A stretch of DNA of 64,000 bases from Bacillota bacterium (lineage in GTDB: Bacteria > Bacillota > Clostridia > Acetivibrionales > JAEZXR01): NCBI GenBank assembly GCA_023419605.1, contig JAEZXR010000013.1, positions 66,524 through 130,523 of the forward strand. The letters are read 5' to 3'. The notes below the pieces were generated by a model. It searched no databases. It was not told the origin of the DNA and was given only the letters and a program-made list of their open reading frames with translations. Position numbers and translations under genes: made by a program. Positions 33,362-42,627 of the stretch are shown in pieces. Position 1 is the first letter of the stretch. Every line of letters starts with the position of its first letter.

Positions 33362-34810
33362 TTATTTGCAGCCTTCTAGCAGTTCATTTTTTATCTGATT
33401 AAGAAGCTTTTCAAAGTGTCCCCTGTTGATTGAATCTTTGTAATACCCAACTGCAAGTGTCATTATGCCGTTATAACTGGAAGCGACAAGCAGCAACCCA
33501 GGGGCACGTACTACTGGCGGTATAAAGTAAGCTTCCGTAACAGCATTCTCACCGAATTTTATTAATGACTTTGAAATAATACCTACATTGGATAATCCTG
33601 GAGAGCAAAAAAAACAATGTTGTGATGAGATTTTAGCAAACTCTGACAGGAATTTAGCAAAAGCAAGAAAATGGTAGAAGTTCAATTTTTCCGCACGTTC
33701 TGCGGCGGTAGCGTTTTGATAACCGGGGTTCCCGGCTTTCTTACGATTCATGGCAGATACTACCCTGGATAAAGTGCCTTTAAAGGGTTCACCCGATAAT
33801 CTGGCGACTCTTACAATAACACCTCCTGATAAATTCCGGATTGCTTCAGCCTTGTTATCGGGGAGATAGCGCCGCAGATCCACCGTCAGACCCATATCCA
33901 TAGGAATACCATACGGAGGCTGGGACATTTTAAACATGGCTCTATAAAAAGCAGTAAGAATTAAATCATTGATTGTAGCCCCTCTTTCCTTTGCGTATTT
34001 GGACAAGACATCCAACTGCCCATGGGGGAGCTGGCAGATAACAAAAGGAGTGGTATCCTTGCACCCCCCCGACTGCCATGGCCATGGCCAAACAGTCTTC
34101 GGAGCATCTACCGGAGAATGATCTGATTCTGGGTCTTTGATTCCAAGAGCACTGAAGATTCTATCATGATCATTTCTGCTGCGTATACTTGGTTTTGGTA
34201 TATAAACGCCATTTTCACTATCGATACAGGAATAAATATGCGATAGAAGATGGATATAATCTTTTGTACCGGAGCCATCAGAGCATGAATGATTGAGTTT
34301 TATACCCAAAGTATCACATTCAGCAGAACGTATCAGTTTTACTTTAACCATAGGATCGTGATCCATATTCAGGGGACTTTCTAAAAATCTTTGAACCGCT
34401 TCGTCACCATCAGAGGCTTCTTCAAAAGAACAAAACGGCACCTCGTCAATATTCTCCAAACGCTTCCAATAGGGTGGATTTCCTTCGACAAACCGGCATC
34501 CTAATACAGGTTCTGCATCAACGGATAATCTTACTGCTCTTGTCAATTTATCGAAATCCAGTCTACCCTCGAGTTTCATTACAATTTGAATCTGAAAATT
34601 TCCCATTCCATACCGGGCAACATAATTGCCGAAATCATGAGCATAAGCCGGCATAATACCTGAGCTATCCGGCGTACCTTCACAAACCGGCTTATTCGTA
34701 CCGGTGTGTTTCACAAATGCCTTGTTACTATCCTTATAATAACTGTGTATGTTTGAGCGGGCATCGGAGAATTTAATTTCAGTGCTGCCTGATTTGGGGT
34801 TTGTTTCCAT
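33362..34810 (-). CDS. Stand-alone condensation-domain acyltransferase (paralog 1)
   Basis: This 482-residue protein belongs to the large chloramphenicol-acetyltransferase/NRPS-condensation superfamily. The catalytic HxxxDG is visible in LGIKLNHSCSDGSGTKDY, and later the DFGWG-like region is replaced by GLTVDLRRYLPDN. No carrier or adenylation domains are attached, so it is not a classical NRPS module; COG4908-type uncharacterised acyltransferases fit. The acyl donor and acceptor are unknown. The divergent neighbour at 35201 is a paralog with one unusually similar DNA segment. Start codon has GGAGCGATC-type weak site. Confidence 0.85.
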   Translation of the reverse strand: METNPKSGSTEIKFSDARSNIHSYYKDSNKAFVKHTGTNKPVCEGTPDSSGIMPAYAHDFGNYVARYGMGNFQIQIVMKLEGRLDFDKLTRAVRLSVDAEPVLGCRFVEGNPPYWKRLENIDEVPFCSFEEASDGDEAVQRFLESPLNMDHDPMVKVKLIRSAECDTLGIKLNHSCSDGSGTKDYIHLLSHIYSCIDSENGVYIPKPSIRSRNDHDRIFSALGIKDPESDHSPVDAPKTVWPWPWQSGGCKDTTPFVICQLPHGQLDVLSKYAKERGATINDLILTAFYRAMFKMSQPPYGIPMDMGLTVDLRRYLPDNKAEAIRNLSGGVIVRVARLSGEPFKGTLSRVVSAMNRKKAGNPGYQNATAAERAEKLNFYHFLAFAKFLSEFAKISSQHCFFCSPGLSNVGIISKSLIKFGENAVTEAYFIPPVVRAPGLLLVASSYNGIMTLAVGYYKDSINRGHFEKLLNQIKNELLEGCK

Positions 34811-35200
34811 ATTTGATCGCTCCTTACAAACTAAATTTTTAAGTACCTATTACCTTGCAGGTATTATGTTTACATAATACGAATGATTTGTGATATTATA
34901 CCTGCAATACTATCTTATGAAGCCATGCATGCAAGTGCTACAATTACATGATTATGTTAACAAAAGAAAATGGAAACCGCTTGAAGCATAACCTTAACTA
35001 TACTCTAATTGTTTATATTTTAAAGGCTTCCATGGTCTTTTTATTTATAAAGTTAACATAATTTTTATAGTAACATTTGTGCGTAGTGCCCATAATATAG
35101 TATTGTGATGTATGAGTTTACAATAATTTCAAAATTATGTTTAGTTAAAAATTGTAAATAAGAAAAATAATTAGATCTTATTTATATGGGGTGAATAGAT
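34811..35200. other. 390-base divergent promoter region between condensation-domain paralogs
   Basis: Very AT-rich DNA with poly-A/T tracts. It contains ATGGAAACCGCTTGAAGC and, about 65 bases on, GGCTTCCAT, which could form a weak cruciform, and GTTAACATAATTTTTATAG. No ORF, RNA gene or clear operator. Both genes probably start here. Confidence 0.5.
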
Positions 35201-36757
35201 ATGGAGATGAAGGATAAATACGGAGATAATAGGTTGAAACTTTTTTATGGAGATTTTTTAAAAAAACTCAATAGTAGTGAAAACCCTTTGGAAAACATAA
35301 TTTCCAAGTCTTGTATGGATTTCTATTACAGATTTTATGAGAGTATCCCCAAAAGTATGGTTAGTTACTATAAAGAACTTAACAAGGTGTTTGCGAAATA
35401 TTTGGATATCGGCAAACCCGGGATAGGGAAGATACCGGATAGCCCAGATGTCTCGCTGGCAAATGGGCATGATATATTTAATTATGTTGCTCGTTACGGG
35501 GTGGGAAATTTCCATTCTCAGGCTATCATGAAGCTCGATGGAAGATTGGACTTTGATAAACTGTCAAAAGCAGTAAGACTGTCCGTTGATGCAGAGCCTG
35601 TATTAGGATGCCGGTTTGTCGAAGGAAATCCACCCTATTGGAAGCGTTTGGAGAACATTGACGAGGTACCGTTTTGTTCTTTTGAGGAAGTCTCTGATGG
35701 TGACGAAGCGGTTCAAAGGTTTTTAGAAAGTCCTCTGGATATGGATCGTGACCCAAAGATAAAAGTAAAGCTAATGCGATCAAAGTCGTATGATATTTTG
35801 GGAATAAAACTCAACCACGCCTGCTGTGATGGAGCAGGTCATAAAGAGTATATCCAGCTTCTCTCAGGCATATATTCCAATATTGATCATCAAGATTTCA
35901 TATTTACACCAAGGCCAAGTAAACGAGGGAGAACGGATCAGGATCGATTATTTAATGCTCTTGGGATAACAGACCCGAATGCTCTATGGATTCCAGGAGC
36001 GGATATCGCATTACCTACATGGGCATTCCCGTGGAAGCAGGGTACATCCAGTACTACCCGTATTGTTGTCTGTAAGCTTCCACCAGATCGGCTGGGTTGG
36101 ATGAAAAGCTATGCAAAATCCAGAGGAGCCACAATTAATGATTTGATTCTTACAGCATATTACAGAGCCATGCTTAGAATGGGGCAGCCTGTTTATGGTG
36201 CTCCTATGGGAATAACGGTTACAGTTGATTTGCGCCGATATCTCCCTGATAAAAAGACTGAAGCGATACGGAATTTTTCAGGCTCAGTGAATACTTGGCT
36301 TTCCATGGTGGAAAAAGAAGCTTTTGGGGATACATTATCCAGGGTTGTTTATATGATGAATGAAATTAAAAAAGGTTATCCGGGTCTACAAAGTGCTATT
36401 GGTTTGGAACGTTTGGAAAAGATCAACTTTAAGGAAACTATTGCCTATTATCAAGCTATATCGAGGGTTGGTAAAAGTGTGCCGAAATGTGCTACCCTCT
36501 ACGGTAATCGATGTGTGCCGTCTTTATCGAATCTGGGGATCCTATCAGATTCATTAATAAAATTCGGCAATACAACTGTCACTGACGCTTTTATTATTCC
36601 TCCTGTTGTCCGTGCACCTGGATTACTGCTGGAGGCTGGCACTTACAACGGTATAATAACGATGTCTGCAGGTTTTTTTGAAAATACGGTTCTTCGCGCT
36701 GATGTGGAAAGACTTCTTAACAATATTAAAGATGAACTGCAGGAGGGCTTAAGATAA
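35201..36757 (+). CDS. Stand-alone condensation-domain acyltransferase (paralog 2)
   Basis: This 518-residue homologue of the divergent gene at 33362-34810 keeps HxxxDG in LGIKLNHACCDGAGHKEY and TVDLRRYLPDKK. The N-terminus is about 35 residues longer. Overall identity to the partner is moderate, but a block around residues 120-185 (RLDFDKL...CRFVEGNPPYWKRLENIDE) is nearly identical in protein and DNA, unlike the flanks. Its reaction is unknown; acylation of a sugar, lipid or peptide is plausible. Confidence 0.85.
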   Translation: MEMKDKYGDNRLKLFYGDFLKKLNSSENPLENIISKSCMDFYYRFYESIPKSMVSYYKELNKVFAKYLDIGKPGIGKIPDSPDVSLANGHDIFNYVARYGVGNFHSQAIMKLDGRLDFDKLSKAVRLSVDAEPVLGCRFVEGNPPYWKRLENIDEVPFCSFEEVSDGDEAVQRFLESPLDMDRDPKIKVKLMRSKSYDILGIKLNHACCDGAGHKEYIQLLSGIYSNIDHQDFIFTPRPSKRGRTDQDRLFNALGITDPNALWIPGADIALPTWAFPWKQGTSSTTRIVVCKLPPDRLGWMKSYAKSRGATINDLILTAYYRAMLRMGQPVYGAPMGITVTVDLRRYLPDKKTEAIRNFSGSVNTWLSMVEKEAFGDTLSRVVYMMNEIKKGYPGLQSAIGLERLEKINFKETIAYYQAISRVGKSVPKCATLYGNRCVPSLSNLGILSDSLIKFGNTTVTDAFIIPPVVRAPGLLLEAGTYNGIITMSAGFFENTVLRADVERLLNNIKDELQEGLR

Positions 36758-36806
36758 AATAATTCACAGTTGGAAAGACATGGAGCAAATCCATGTCTAT
36801 GGTTTG

Positions 36807-36850
36807 AAACCGGAGGCAGAAGTCCTTCAAACTTCTACCTCCGGTTTTAT
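36807..36850. terminator. Bidirectional terminator
   Basis: AAACCGGAGGCAGAAGT pairs with ACTTCTACCTCCGGTTT, with T-rich flanks on both sides, between the acyltransferase and the minus-strand kinase gene. AGACATGGAGC...CCATGTCT just upstream makes a second small hairpin. Confidence 0.8.
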
Positions 36851-36928
36851 TTACACCGAGCACAGGGATGGAAATCTTCTTAGCGGTTGATAGGCTTGTC
36901 TGGCAAGGTTCATACCCCGTTGTTTTAT

Positions 36929-38761
36929 TTATTCCTGCGTAGTATATATATCGGCAAATTCAAGGTTAATACTTTCAGTATAACCATTATGGGTAACGTC
37001 ATTGTAAATGACGGATTCGGTATGAAGAATTCTTATAGGGAGCGTTAGGATAAACTCGGTCCCGGACCCGAAGGTGCTCCTGGCAGAAACGGAACCGCCG
37101 TGCATTTCTACCAAGGATTTTACAAGAGATAATCCGATTCCGCTTCCTTCGTGCTTTTTTGCCAGGGTCTGGTCTGCTTGCCTGAAACGCTCAAAGATAA
37201 TATCCAATTTATTCTCTTGAATACCAATACCTGTGTCCCGTACGGATATATATACATAATTATCCTCGTCGCAGGTGATGTTTACGTAGATATTTCCGCC
37301 TTTCGGAGTGAATTTAACCGCGTTTGACAGAAGATTCAGCATGATCCGCTCCATTTTTTCAATGTCACAGGCTGTGACAATCTCTTCCTCCTGGGTATCG
37401 AATTGAATATCGACCCCCCGGAATTTAACGTATTCATACACGGAATGCGTAGTTTCTTCTACTATGCTTACGATATTGCAATTTTGTGGGTGAAATTCCA
37501 GAAATCCTGCATCGGCTTTTGTAGTATCAATCAGGTTGTTGATGAGTTTCAGCAGCCTGAAACAGTTCTGCTTCATGATGGGCAAATGGGTTTTAAATTT
37601 GTCCATATTTGAAACGGGGGCATCGATTATGTAGGAATCCATAAGCTGAATGGAGCTTAAAAGAACATTCAGCGGCGTTCTTAGCTCGTGCGAGATATTG
37701 GCAAAAAACTCGGTTTTCAGTTTATCCAGCTCCATGATTTCTTTAAGCATGTTGGTATTATCCTCTAAATTTTTTCGCAGTGACTCGGACTGCTTGAGTT
37801 CGGATAAATCCCTGTGAATACTTAAGAGCATTTTTTCCCCGTTATAGGTATAAAGCAGCCCCCTGGATTCAACATCAACGGGTGTACCATCCATTCGCAG
37901 CAATTTTATTTCATTGATATAATCGCCGTTCACGCTGTTGATGACGGCATTTCTCATGTATTCCACCGTAGGTATATAATCGGGATGAACCCTATCCAAA
38001 GAAGGCTTATTCCTTAACTCTTCCGTAGAAGCTGCACCCAGCATCTTTACCGCAGTCGGATTGGCAAAAACAATTTTACCCTTATGATGGATAAATACAG
38101 CATCCGGGAGGAAATCAATCAGCTGGTTTCTGAACTCATTCTGGCTAACCAGATCCCGTTTTATTTGTTGAAGAAACAGTAAAACGACACTGCTGGGTAT
38201 AGTTATAGCGAAAAAGGCACTAAGGAGGTAACCATAGGGTGCAAACCATTCCAACGGCCTTAGAAAAGGATAATCTATCATATGGATACCCCATAATATG
38301 AAAACCCACCCCACCCAGTACCTTCCCAAAGGATGGATGTTTGAATATTTCATAAATAACAGTCCTGATGTACCGGCTGCAATACCAATGAAAAGGTAAA
38401 TTGGAAGTTGGTAAGGAAAAAAGGAAATTCGGAAGAACCATCCAATAAATGTGTAGACGGCCATGATGTACATTGCAGCATGAAAAAAAGGCCTGTTTCT
38501 TTTGCCGACAAAACTGTATGATCCGCTTACAGCAAGGAATGCAGTCCCTATAAGTCCCATTTGCTGCAGCATTCTGCAGAATAAAACGTGTTTTTCATTA
38601 ATAATCATCAGTTCTAAAATGTAATTGGCTGCAAACAGACCGATACAAGAAGCCCATTTGAAGATGAAGGCTCTCCTCTCCAGGAAATAAAAGAACAATA
38701 GAAGGAAAAAAACCATAAGCTTGACAATGAGTGTGGTAATAAGGACATACACGGTTAGCAA
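36929..38761 (-). CDS. Membrane sensor histidine kinase with PAS domain
   Basis: This 610-residue kinase has seven or eight N-terminal membrane helices (about 1-220), a PAS domain (about 225-345: FLPDAVFIHHKGKIVFANPT, PVDVESRGLLYTY) and a short coiled coil. HisKA follows with FFANISHELRTPLNVLLSSI (phospho-acceptor His) and then an HATPase domain with NLLSNAVKFTP, RDTGIGI, FERFRQ and GSGIGLSLVK. No receiver domain and no adjacent response regulator, so it is an orphan. AAGGAGG upstream supports a TTG start at 38761, seven bases downstream, rather than the ATG 45 bases further out. Signal unknown. Confidence 0.9.
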   Translation of the reverse strand: MLTVYVLITTLIVKLMVFFLLLFFYFLERRAFIFKWASCIGLFAANYILELMIINEKHVLFCRMLQQMGLIGTAFLAVSGSYSFVGKRNRPFFHAAMYIMAVYTFIGWFFRISFFPYQLPIYLFIGIAAGTSGLLFMKYSNIHPLGRYWVGWVFILWGIHMIDYPFLRPLEWFAPYGYLLSAFFAITIPSSVVLLFLQQIKRDLVSQNEFRNQLIDFLPDAVFIHHKGKIVFANPTAVKMLGAASTEELRNKPSLDRVHPDYIPTVEYMRNAVINSVNGDYINEIKLLRMDGTPVDVESRGLLYTYNGEKMLLSIHRDLSELKQSESLRKNLEDNTNMLKEIMELDKLKTEFFANISHELRTPLNVLLSSIQLMDSYIIDAPVSNMDKFKTHLPIMKQNCFRLLKLINNLIDTTKADAGFLEFHPQNCNIVSIVEETTHSVYEYVKFRGVDIQFDTQEEEIVTACDIEKMERIMLNLLSNAVKFTPKGGNIYVNITCDEDNYVYISVRDTGIGIQENKLDIIFERFRQADQTLAKKHEGSGIGLSLVKSLVEMHGGSVSARSTFGSGTEFILTLPIRILHTESVIYNDVTHNGYTESINLEFADIYTTQE

Positions 38762-38967
38762 ATTACGAACCTCCTTCACTATATATTTAAATATATAGCA
38801 AATCAAATATTCTACATATAATATAATTCTCCTGCTAACAATTAGCCTCTTTTATATATTTTTACGCTTATGGGAGTAATAGTAAGTGTTGTTCTTATCT
38901 AAAGGTTGTCTGTTCGTTAATTTAATAGTAATATAATAGAATAAAGCCGGAAGCAAGAGGTTTAAGG

Positions 38968-39600
38968 ATGAAAACAACATATTTTGCAAGCATACCTGCT
39001 GTACCCAAAAAGGATATGATTCTGGTACGGTTAGGGTATAAAAAGACCATGACGGTTTTGGATGAAAAAGATAATGCCTTGCTGGAGAGTGCCATTCAGG
39101 AGGGGCTGTTGTTGTGCAAGCCCCAGGGAATCATGGGATGCTGTCGTATTACAAATCGTTCAAAAGAGTTTATAGAGTTGGAAGAAGGAGAAAGAATTTA
39201 CAGCGGAAGCCTGGCTAAACTGCTGGAGAAAAGTGAAGAGGTTCTGCTGATGGCTGCTACCGTGGGAAGCGAAATTGTTGATAGGATTCACCATGAGTTA
39301 AACCGGGGAGAGGCGTCGAAAGGTGTAATTATGGATTCTGTGGCCTCGCAGGCAGCAGATGCTTCTGTGGCCTGGATCATGGATTTTGCAGATAAAATCA
39401 TGAAAAGAGAAGGGAAAAGAATGACAAAGCATCGGTACAGTCCGGGGTATGGCGATCTTTTGCTGTCAAATCAGAAATTGATATTTGATCTTTTAAAGCT
39501 TGGAAAGCTGGGGTTGAGCCTCACGGAAAAATATATGCTGGTTCCTGAAAAATCCGTGCTAGCTATAGCGGGAATAGAAAAGGTTGGCATGGGTGAATAG
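38968..39600 (+). CDS. Stand-alone MetH reactivation-domain protein
   Basis: This 210-residue protein resembles the vitamin-B12-dependent methionine synthase activation domain: SQAADASVAWIMDFADKI, the conserved RYSPGYGDLLLSNQ (RxSPGYGD) and TEKYMLVPEKSVLAIAGIEK. In many Firmicutes this reductive-methylation domain is split from MetH, and metH follows about 475 bases downstream on the same strand. It should bind AdoMet and supply the methyl group that reactivates cob(II)alamin. Confidence 0.88.
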   Translation: MKTTYFASIPAVPKKDMILVRLGYKKTMTVLDEKDNALLESAIQEGLLLCKPQGIMGCCRITNRSKEFIELEEGERIYSGSLAKLLEKSEEVLLMAATVGSEIVDRIHHELNRGEASKGVIMDSVASQAADASVAWIMDFADKIMKREGKRMTKHRYSPGYGDLLLSNQKLIFDLLKLGKLGLSLTEKYMLVPEKSVLAIAGIEKVGMGE

Positions 39601-39714
39601 AAATTGGACGGGAAGGATATTTGTGATACTCCGATGAAACGATCTCCCCGTTTGAGTTGTATTTGAGTGTAAATAAATATATATAATTGAACTTGAAAGA
39701 ATTTGTATATATGT

Positions 39715-39817
39715 TATAATAAAACTATGAAAAATTTAACAAGGAAAGTTTTATTGAAACGCGTTTATGCAAAGTGAACACCAAGGAAGAACTAATGTTT
39801 ATTGTACGTTATAATAA
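39715..39817 (+). repeat. Family E two-hairpin element, copy E1
   Basis: AATAAAAC (39718) pairs with GTTTTATT (39748-39755), then AACGCG...CGTT-type arms form a second stem ending CGTTATAATAA. The pattern ATAATAAAACT-20-AGTTTTATTGAAACGCG is repeated at 50454-50556. It lies upstream of metH. Confidence 0.7.
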
Positions 39818-39867
39818 TGTGCCATGAGGCCACTCTTGAATGCCGGAACCTTTCTGTGCTCCGAAGA

Positions 39868-39975
39868 CTCCCACCGTCAGCCTGGCGGCTGCCACCTCCC
39901 TCCCGGAGGGAGGTAAGATCCATTGTCTCCCTCTGGGAGGGGGATGTCGCCATAGCGACAGGGGGAGAGTGTGAA
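39868..39975. repeat. GC-rich MITE-like element
   Basis: CTCCCACCGTCAGCCTGGCG starts a set of strong hairpins: GCCAGGC-type, CCTCCCTCCCGGAGGGAGG and CTCCCTCTGGGAG, then GTCGCCATAGCGAC, and finally GGGGGAGAG. CCTCCC...GGGAGG composition matches the element at 28366. High G+C contrasts with the flanks. No ORF of the predicted length is believable. Confidence 0.6.
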
Positions 39976-40074
39976 ATTGGGCAAAATAAGGTAAAATTGG
40001 CCTTTACAATGCCGATTAATAAGAAAAGTATATAGTGCCGATGCTATAATAAATGTTTGAAAGGATTTATGAAT

Positions 40075-42507
40075 ATGAGACGAGAGTTTTTCAGAGAGTA
40101 TCTTAGAGAAAAAATAATGGTTCTGGACGGGGCAACGGGAACCGAACTGCAGAAAAGAGGCATGCCCAACGGAGTATGCCCTGAGCTGTGGGTGACTGAA
40201 CATCCCGAAGTGATTATCGATGTCCAGAAGGAATATATAAAATCCGGTTCTAATGCCGTATTTACCTGCACCTTTGGGGGGAATCGCCTAAAATTGGAGG
40301 AATTCGGGTTGGGCCATAAAACTGTAGAGCTGAACAGAAAATTAGCCCGGATATCAAAAGAAGCCGCAGGAGACAGCGCTTTTGTAGCCGGAGACCTGGC
40401 GCCTACAGGTCAATTCATTCGACCTCTGGGGGATGTACCTTTTGAAGAAATGGTCGATGTTTATAAAGAACAGGTTCAAGGTCTTCTGGAAGGCGGTGTG
40501 GATTTTTTTGTGATAGAAACCATGATGGACCTGCAGGAGGCAAGAGCGGCCCTGCTTGCAGTCAGGGAAAGCTGTGATTTGCCGGTGTGTGTCAGCATGA
40601 CCTTTAATGAAGACGGCAGAACACTTACGGGAACCGACCCTGTTACAGCCCTCATTACCCTCCAAAGTATGGGAGCTGATGCTGTAGGATGTAATTGTTC
40701 CACCGGTCCTGCGGCCATGCTGGAAGTAATAAAGCTGCTGAAACCCCATGCAAAAGTACCGTTGCTGGCAAAACCCAATGCCGGGTTACCGAAGCTGTTC
40801 GATGGAAAAACTGTATTCGACATGGGAGCAGAGGAGTTCAGCACCTATATCAGAGACCTGGCAGAAGCCGGAGTGAATCTGATGGGAGGATGCTGCGGAA
40901 CCTCTCCGGAGTATATAGCGCAAATAAATAGATGCCTGGAGGGTGCCCGGCCTGTACGGCCCTTCGGGCAGAAAACAAGTGCTTTAACTTCATCCAGAAA
41001 GACTGTTTTTCTTGGAAGACAGAGGCCTACCGTTATCATCGGGGAAAGAATCAACCCTACCGGAAAGAAAAAGCTGCAGGAGGAACTGCGGGAAGGAAAA
41101 ATCTCCGAGGTACGGCGTTTTGCTGTTGAACAGGTAGAAAAAGGAGCTGAAGTCCTGGATGTAAATGTAGGGATGCCCGGTGTTGACGAAAAGGAAACCA
41201 TGATCCGGATCATAGAGTCTTTATCACCTGTCACGGACACACCGTTATGTTTGGATTCTTCATCTCCGGAGGTGCTGGAAGCGGCATTGCGGATTTATCC
41301 CGGGAGGGCATTGGTAAATTCCATTTCCGGGGAAAGGATGAAGCTGGAGAAACTGCTTCCGGTAGCAGCTAAATATGGAGCCATGTTTATACTTCTTCCT
41401 TTAAGTGACGCGGGTGTACCGGAAACTGCGGAAGAAAGGTTCCAAATTATTGAGAGTGTGTATGAGAAGGCCCTTGCCTATAATTTTGATAAATCGGATA
41501 TCGTAGTGGACGGACTGGTTATGACCGTATCTTCGGATCAAAAGGCGGCTGCGGAGACGCTGAAAGTAATTGATTGGTGCTCCCATCAATTTGGATGCAA
41601 TACCGTTGTAGGTCTCTCCAATGTTTCCTTCGGTTTGCCGGAAAGAAGCTGGGTCAATACGGCGTTTCTTTCCATGGCTATTGGCAGGGGACTTACTTTG
41701 GCCATTGCGAATCCTTCCAGTGAAATGCTGGTGAATATGAAATTTGCCTGTGATGTGTTGATGGCCCGTGATACCAACAGCAAGGATTATATTGCCCGGT
41801 TTGGACAGAAGTCCGCTGAGCCGGCGGAAAGAAAAGAGGCGCCGGCAGCAGAGGCGGTAGACAAAAAAATCTTTACGGCAGTAGTTAAGGGGGATCGGGA
41901 AAATATCAGGGGAATGATAGAGATGGGGCTGAAAGAGGGCATGAAACCTGCCGAAATCGTCGATAATCTCCTGATTCCTGCAATTACCCAGGTAGGGCAG
42001 TTGTTTGACACAGGAAAATACTTTCTTCCCCAGCTGATTCAAAGTGCAGAGGCTATGAAGACGGCCTTTGACCACTTGGAGCCGCTGCTCAGCGTCGAGG
42101 GTACAGGCGAAAGAAATAAAGCTACTGTCGTGTTGGCTACGGTAAAAGGTGATATCCATGATATCGGGAAAAACATCGTGGGACTGATGCTGCGAAACTA
42201 CGGCTTTAGGGTGCACGATCTGGGAAAGGATGTTAGTGCGGAAGAGATCGTAGGCAAAGCAAGAGAAACAGGTGCAGAGATTGTAGGGTTATCCGCGCTC
42301 ATGACCACTACCATGGTAGAAATGAAGGAAGTCATCCGGCTGGCAAAACAGGAGGGTGTGAACTGCAAGTTCATGATCGGCGGTGCGGTTGTTAGCGAAA
42401 AATATGCGGAAGAGATCGGGGCGGACGGATATTCCCGGGATGCTTACAGCGCGGTAAAATTGGCAGAAAGACTCAGTCAAAAATACGTTGATTCCGAAAA
42501 AATGTGA
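40075..42507 (+). CDS. metH: Cobalamin-dependent methionine synthase, without activation domain
   Basis: This 810-residue enzyme transfers a methyl group from methyltetrahydrofolate to homocysteine. Domains in order are homocysteine-binding (about 1-310), pterin-binding (about 320-590), B12 cap (about 615-695) and B12-binding (about 695-810). Motifs: LDGATGTELQ, zinc Cys CTFGGN and GGCCGTSPE; GERINPTGKKKL; KGDIHDIGKNIVGLMLRNYG with the cobalt-ligand His. The C-terminal reactivation domain is absent, supplied by the gene at 38968. AAAGGA fits the ATG at 40075 better than earlier starts. No S-box is seen before it. Confidence 0.95.
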   Translation: MRREFFREYLREKIMVLDGATGTELQKRGMPNGVCPELWVTEHPEVIIDVQKEYIKSGSNAVFTCTFGGNRLKLEEFGLGHKTVELNRKLARISKEAAGDSAFVAGDLAPTGQFIRPLGDVPFEEMVDVYKEQVQGLLEGGVDFFVIETMMDLQEARAALLAVRESCDLPVCVSMTFNEDGRTLTGTDPVTALITLQSMGADAVGCNCSTGPAAMLEVIKLLKPHAKVPLLAKPNAGLPKLFDGKTVFDMGAEEFSTYIRDLAEAGVNLMGGCCGTSPEYIAQINRCLEGARPVRPFGQKTSALTSSRKTVFLGRQRPTVIIGERINPTGKKKLQEELREGKISEVRRFAVEQVEKGAEVLDVNVGMPGVDEKETMIRIIESLSPVTDTPLCLDSSSPEVLEAALRIYPGRALVNSISGERMKLEKLLPVAAKYGAMFILLPLSDAGVPETAEERFQIIESVYEKALAYNFDKSDIVVDGLVMTVSSDQKAAAETLKVIDWCSHQFGCNTVVGLSNVSFGLPERSWVNTAFLSMAIGRGLTLAIANPSSEMLVNMKFACDVLMARDTNSKDYIARFGQKSAEPAERKEAPAAEAVDKKIFTAVVKGDRENIRGMIEMGLKEGMKPAEIVDNLLIPAITQVGQLFDTGKYFLPQLIQSAEAMKTAFDHLEPLLSVEGTGERNKATVVLATVKGDIHDIGKNIVGLMLRNYGFRVHDLGKDVSAEEIVGKARETGAEIVGLSALMTTTMVEMKEVIRLAKQEGVNCKFMIGGAVVSEKYAEEIGADGYSRDAYSAVKLAERLSQKYVDSEKM

Positions 42508-42549
42508 TATAATATCCGTAGCTGCACAATTGGCTGGGATATAAAAAAT

Positions 42550-42584
42550 GAAACCAGACACGCCAGCGGTGTGACTGGTTTTGA
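42550..42584 (+). terminator. Terminator after metH
   Basis: AAACCAGACAC pairs imperfectly with GTGTGACTGGTTT, followed by TGATTTG. Confidence 0.65.
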
Positions 42585-42627
42585 TTTGTTTATACCCAAA
42601 GATTTTAGAAGACGGAGTTGTATTCCT

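Noticed and set aside
39802..40035. 77-codon frame before metH
   Set aside because: Lies in the GC-rich MITE-like element.
39601..40074. SAM (S-box) riboswitch before metH
   Set aside because: None of the S-box core motifs found; only repeats.
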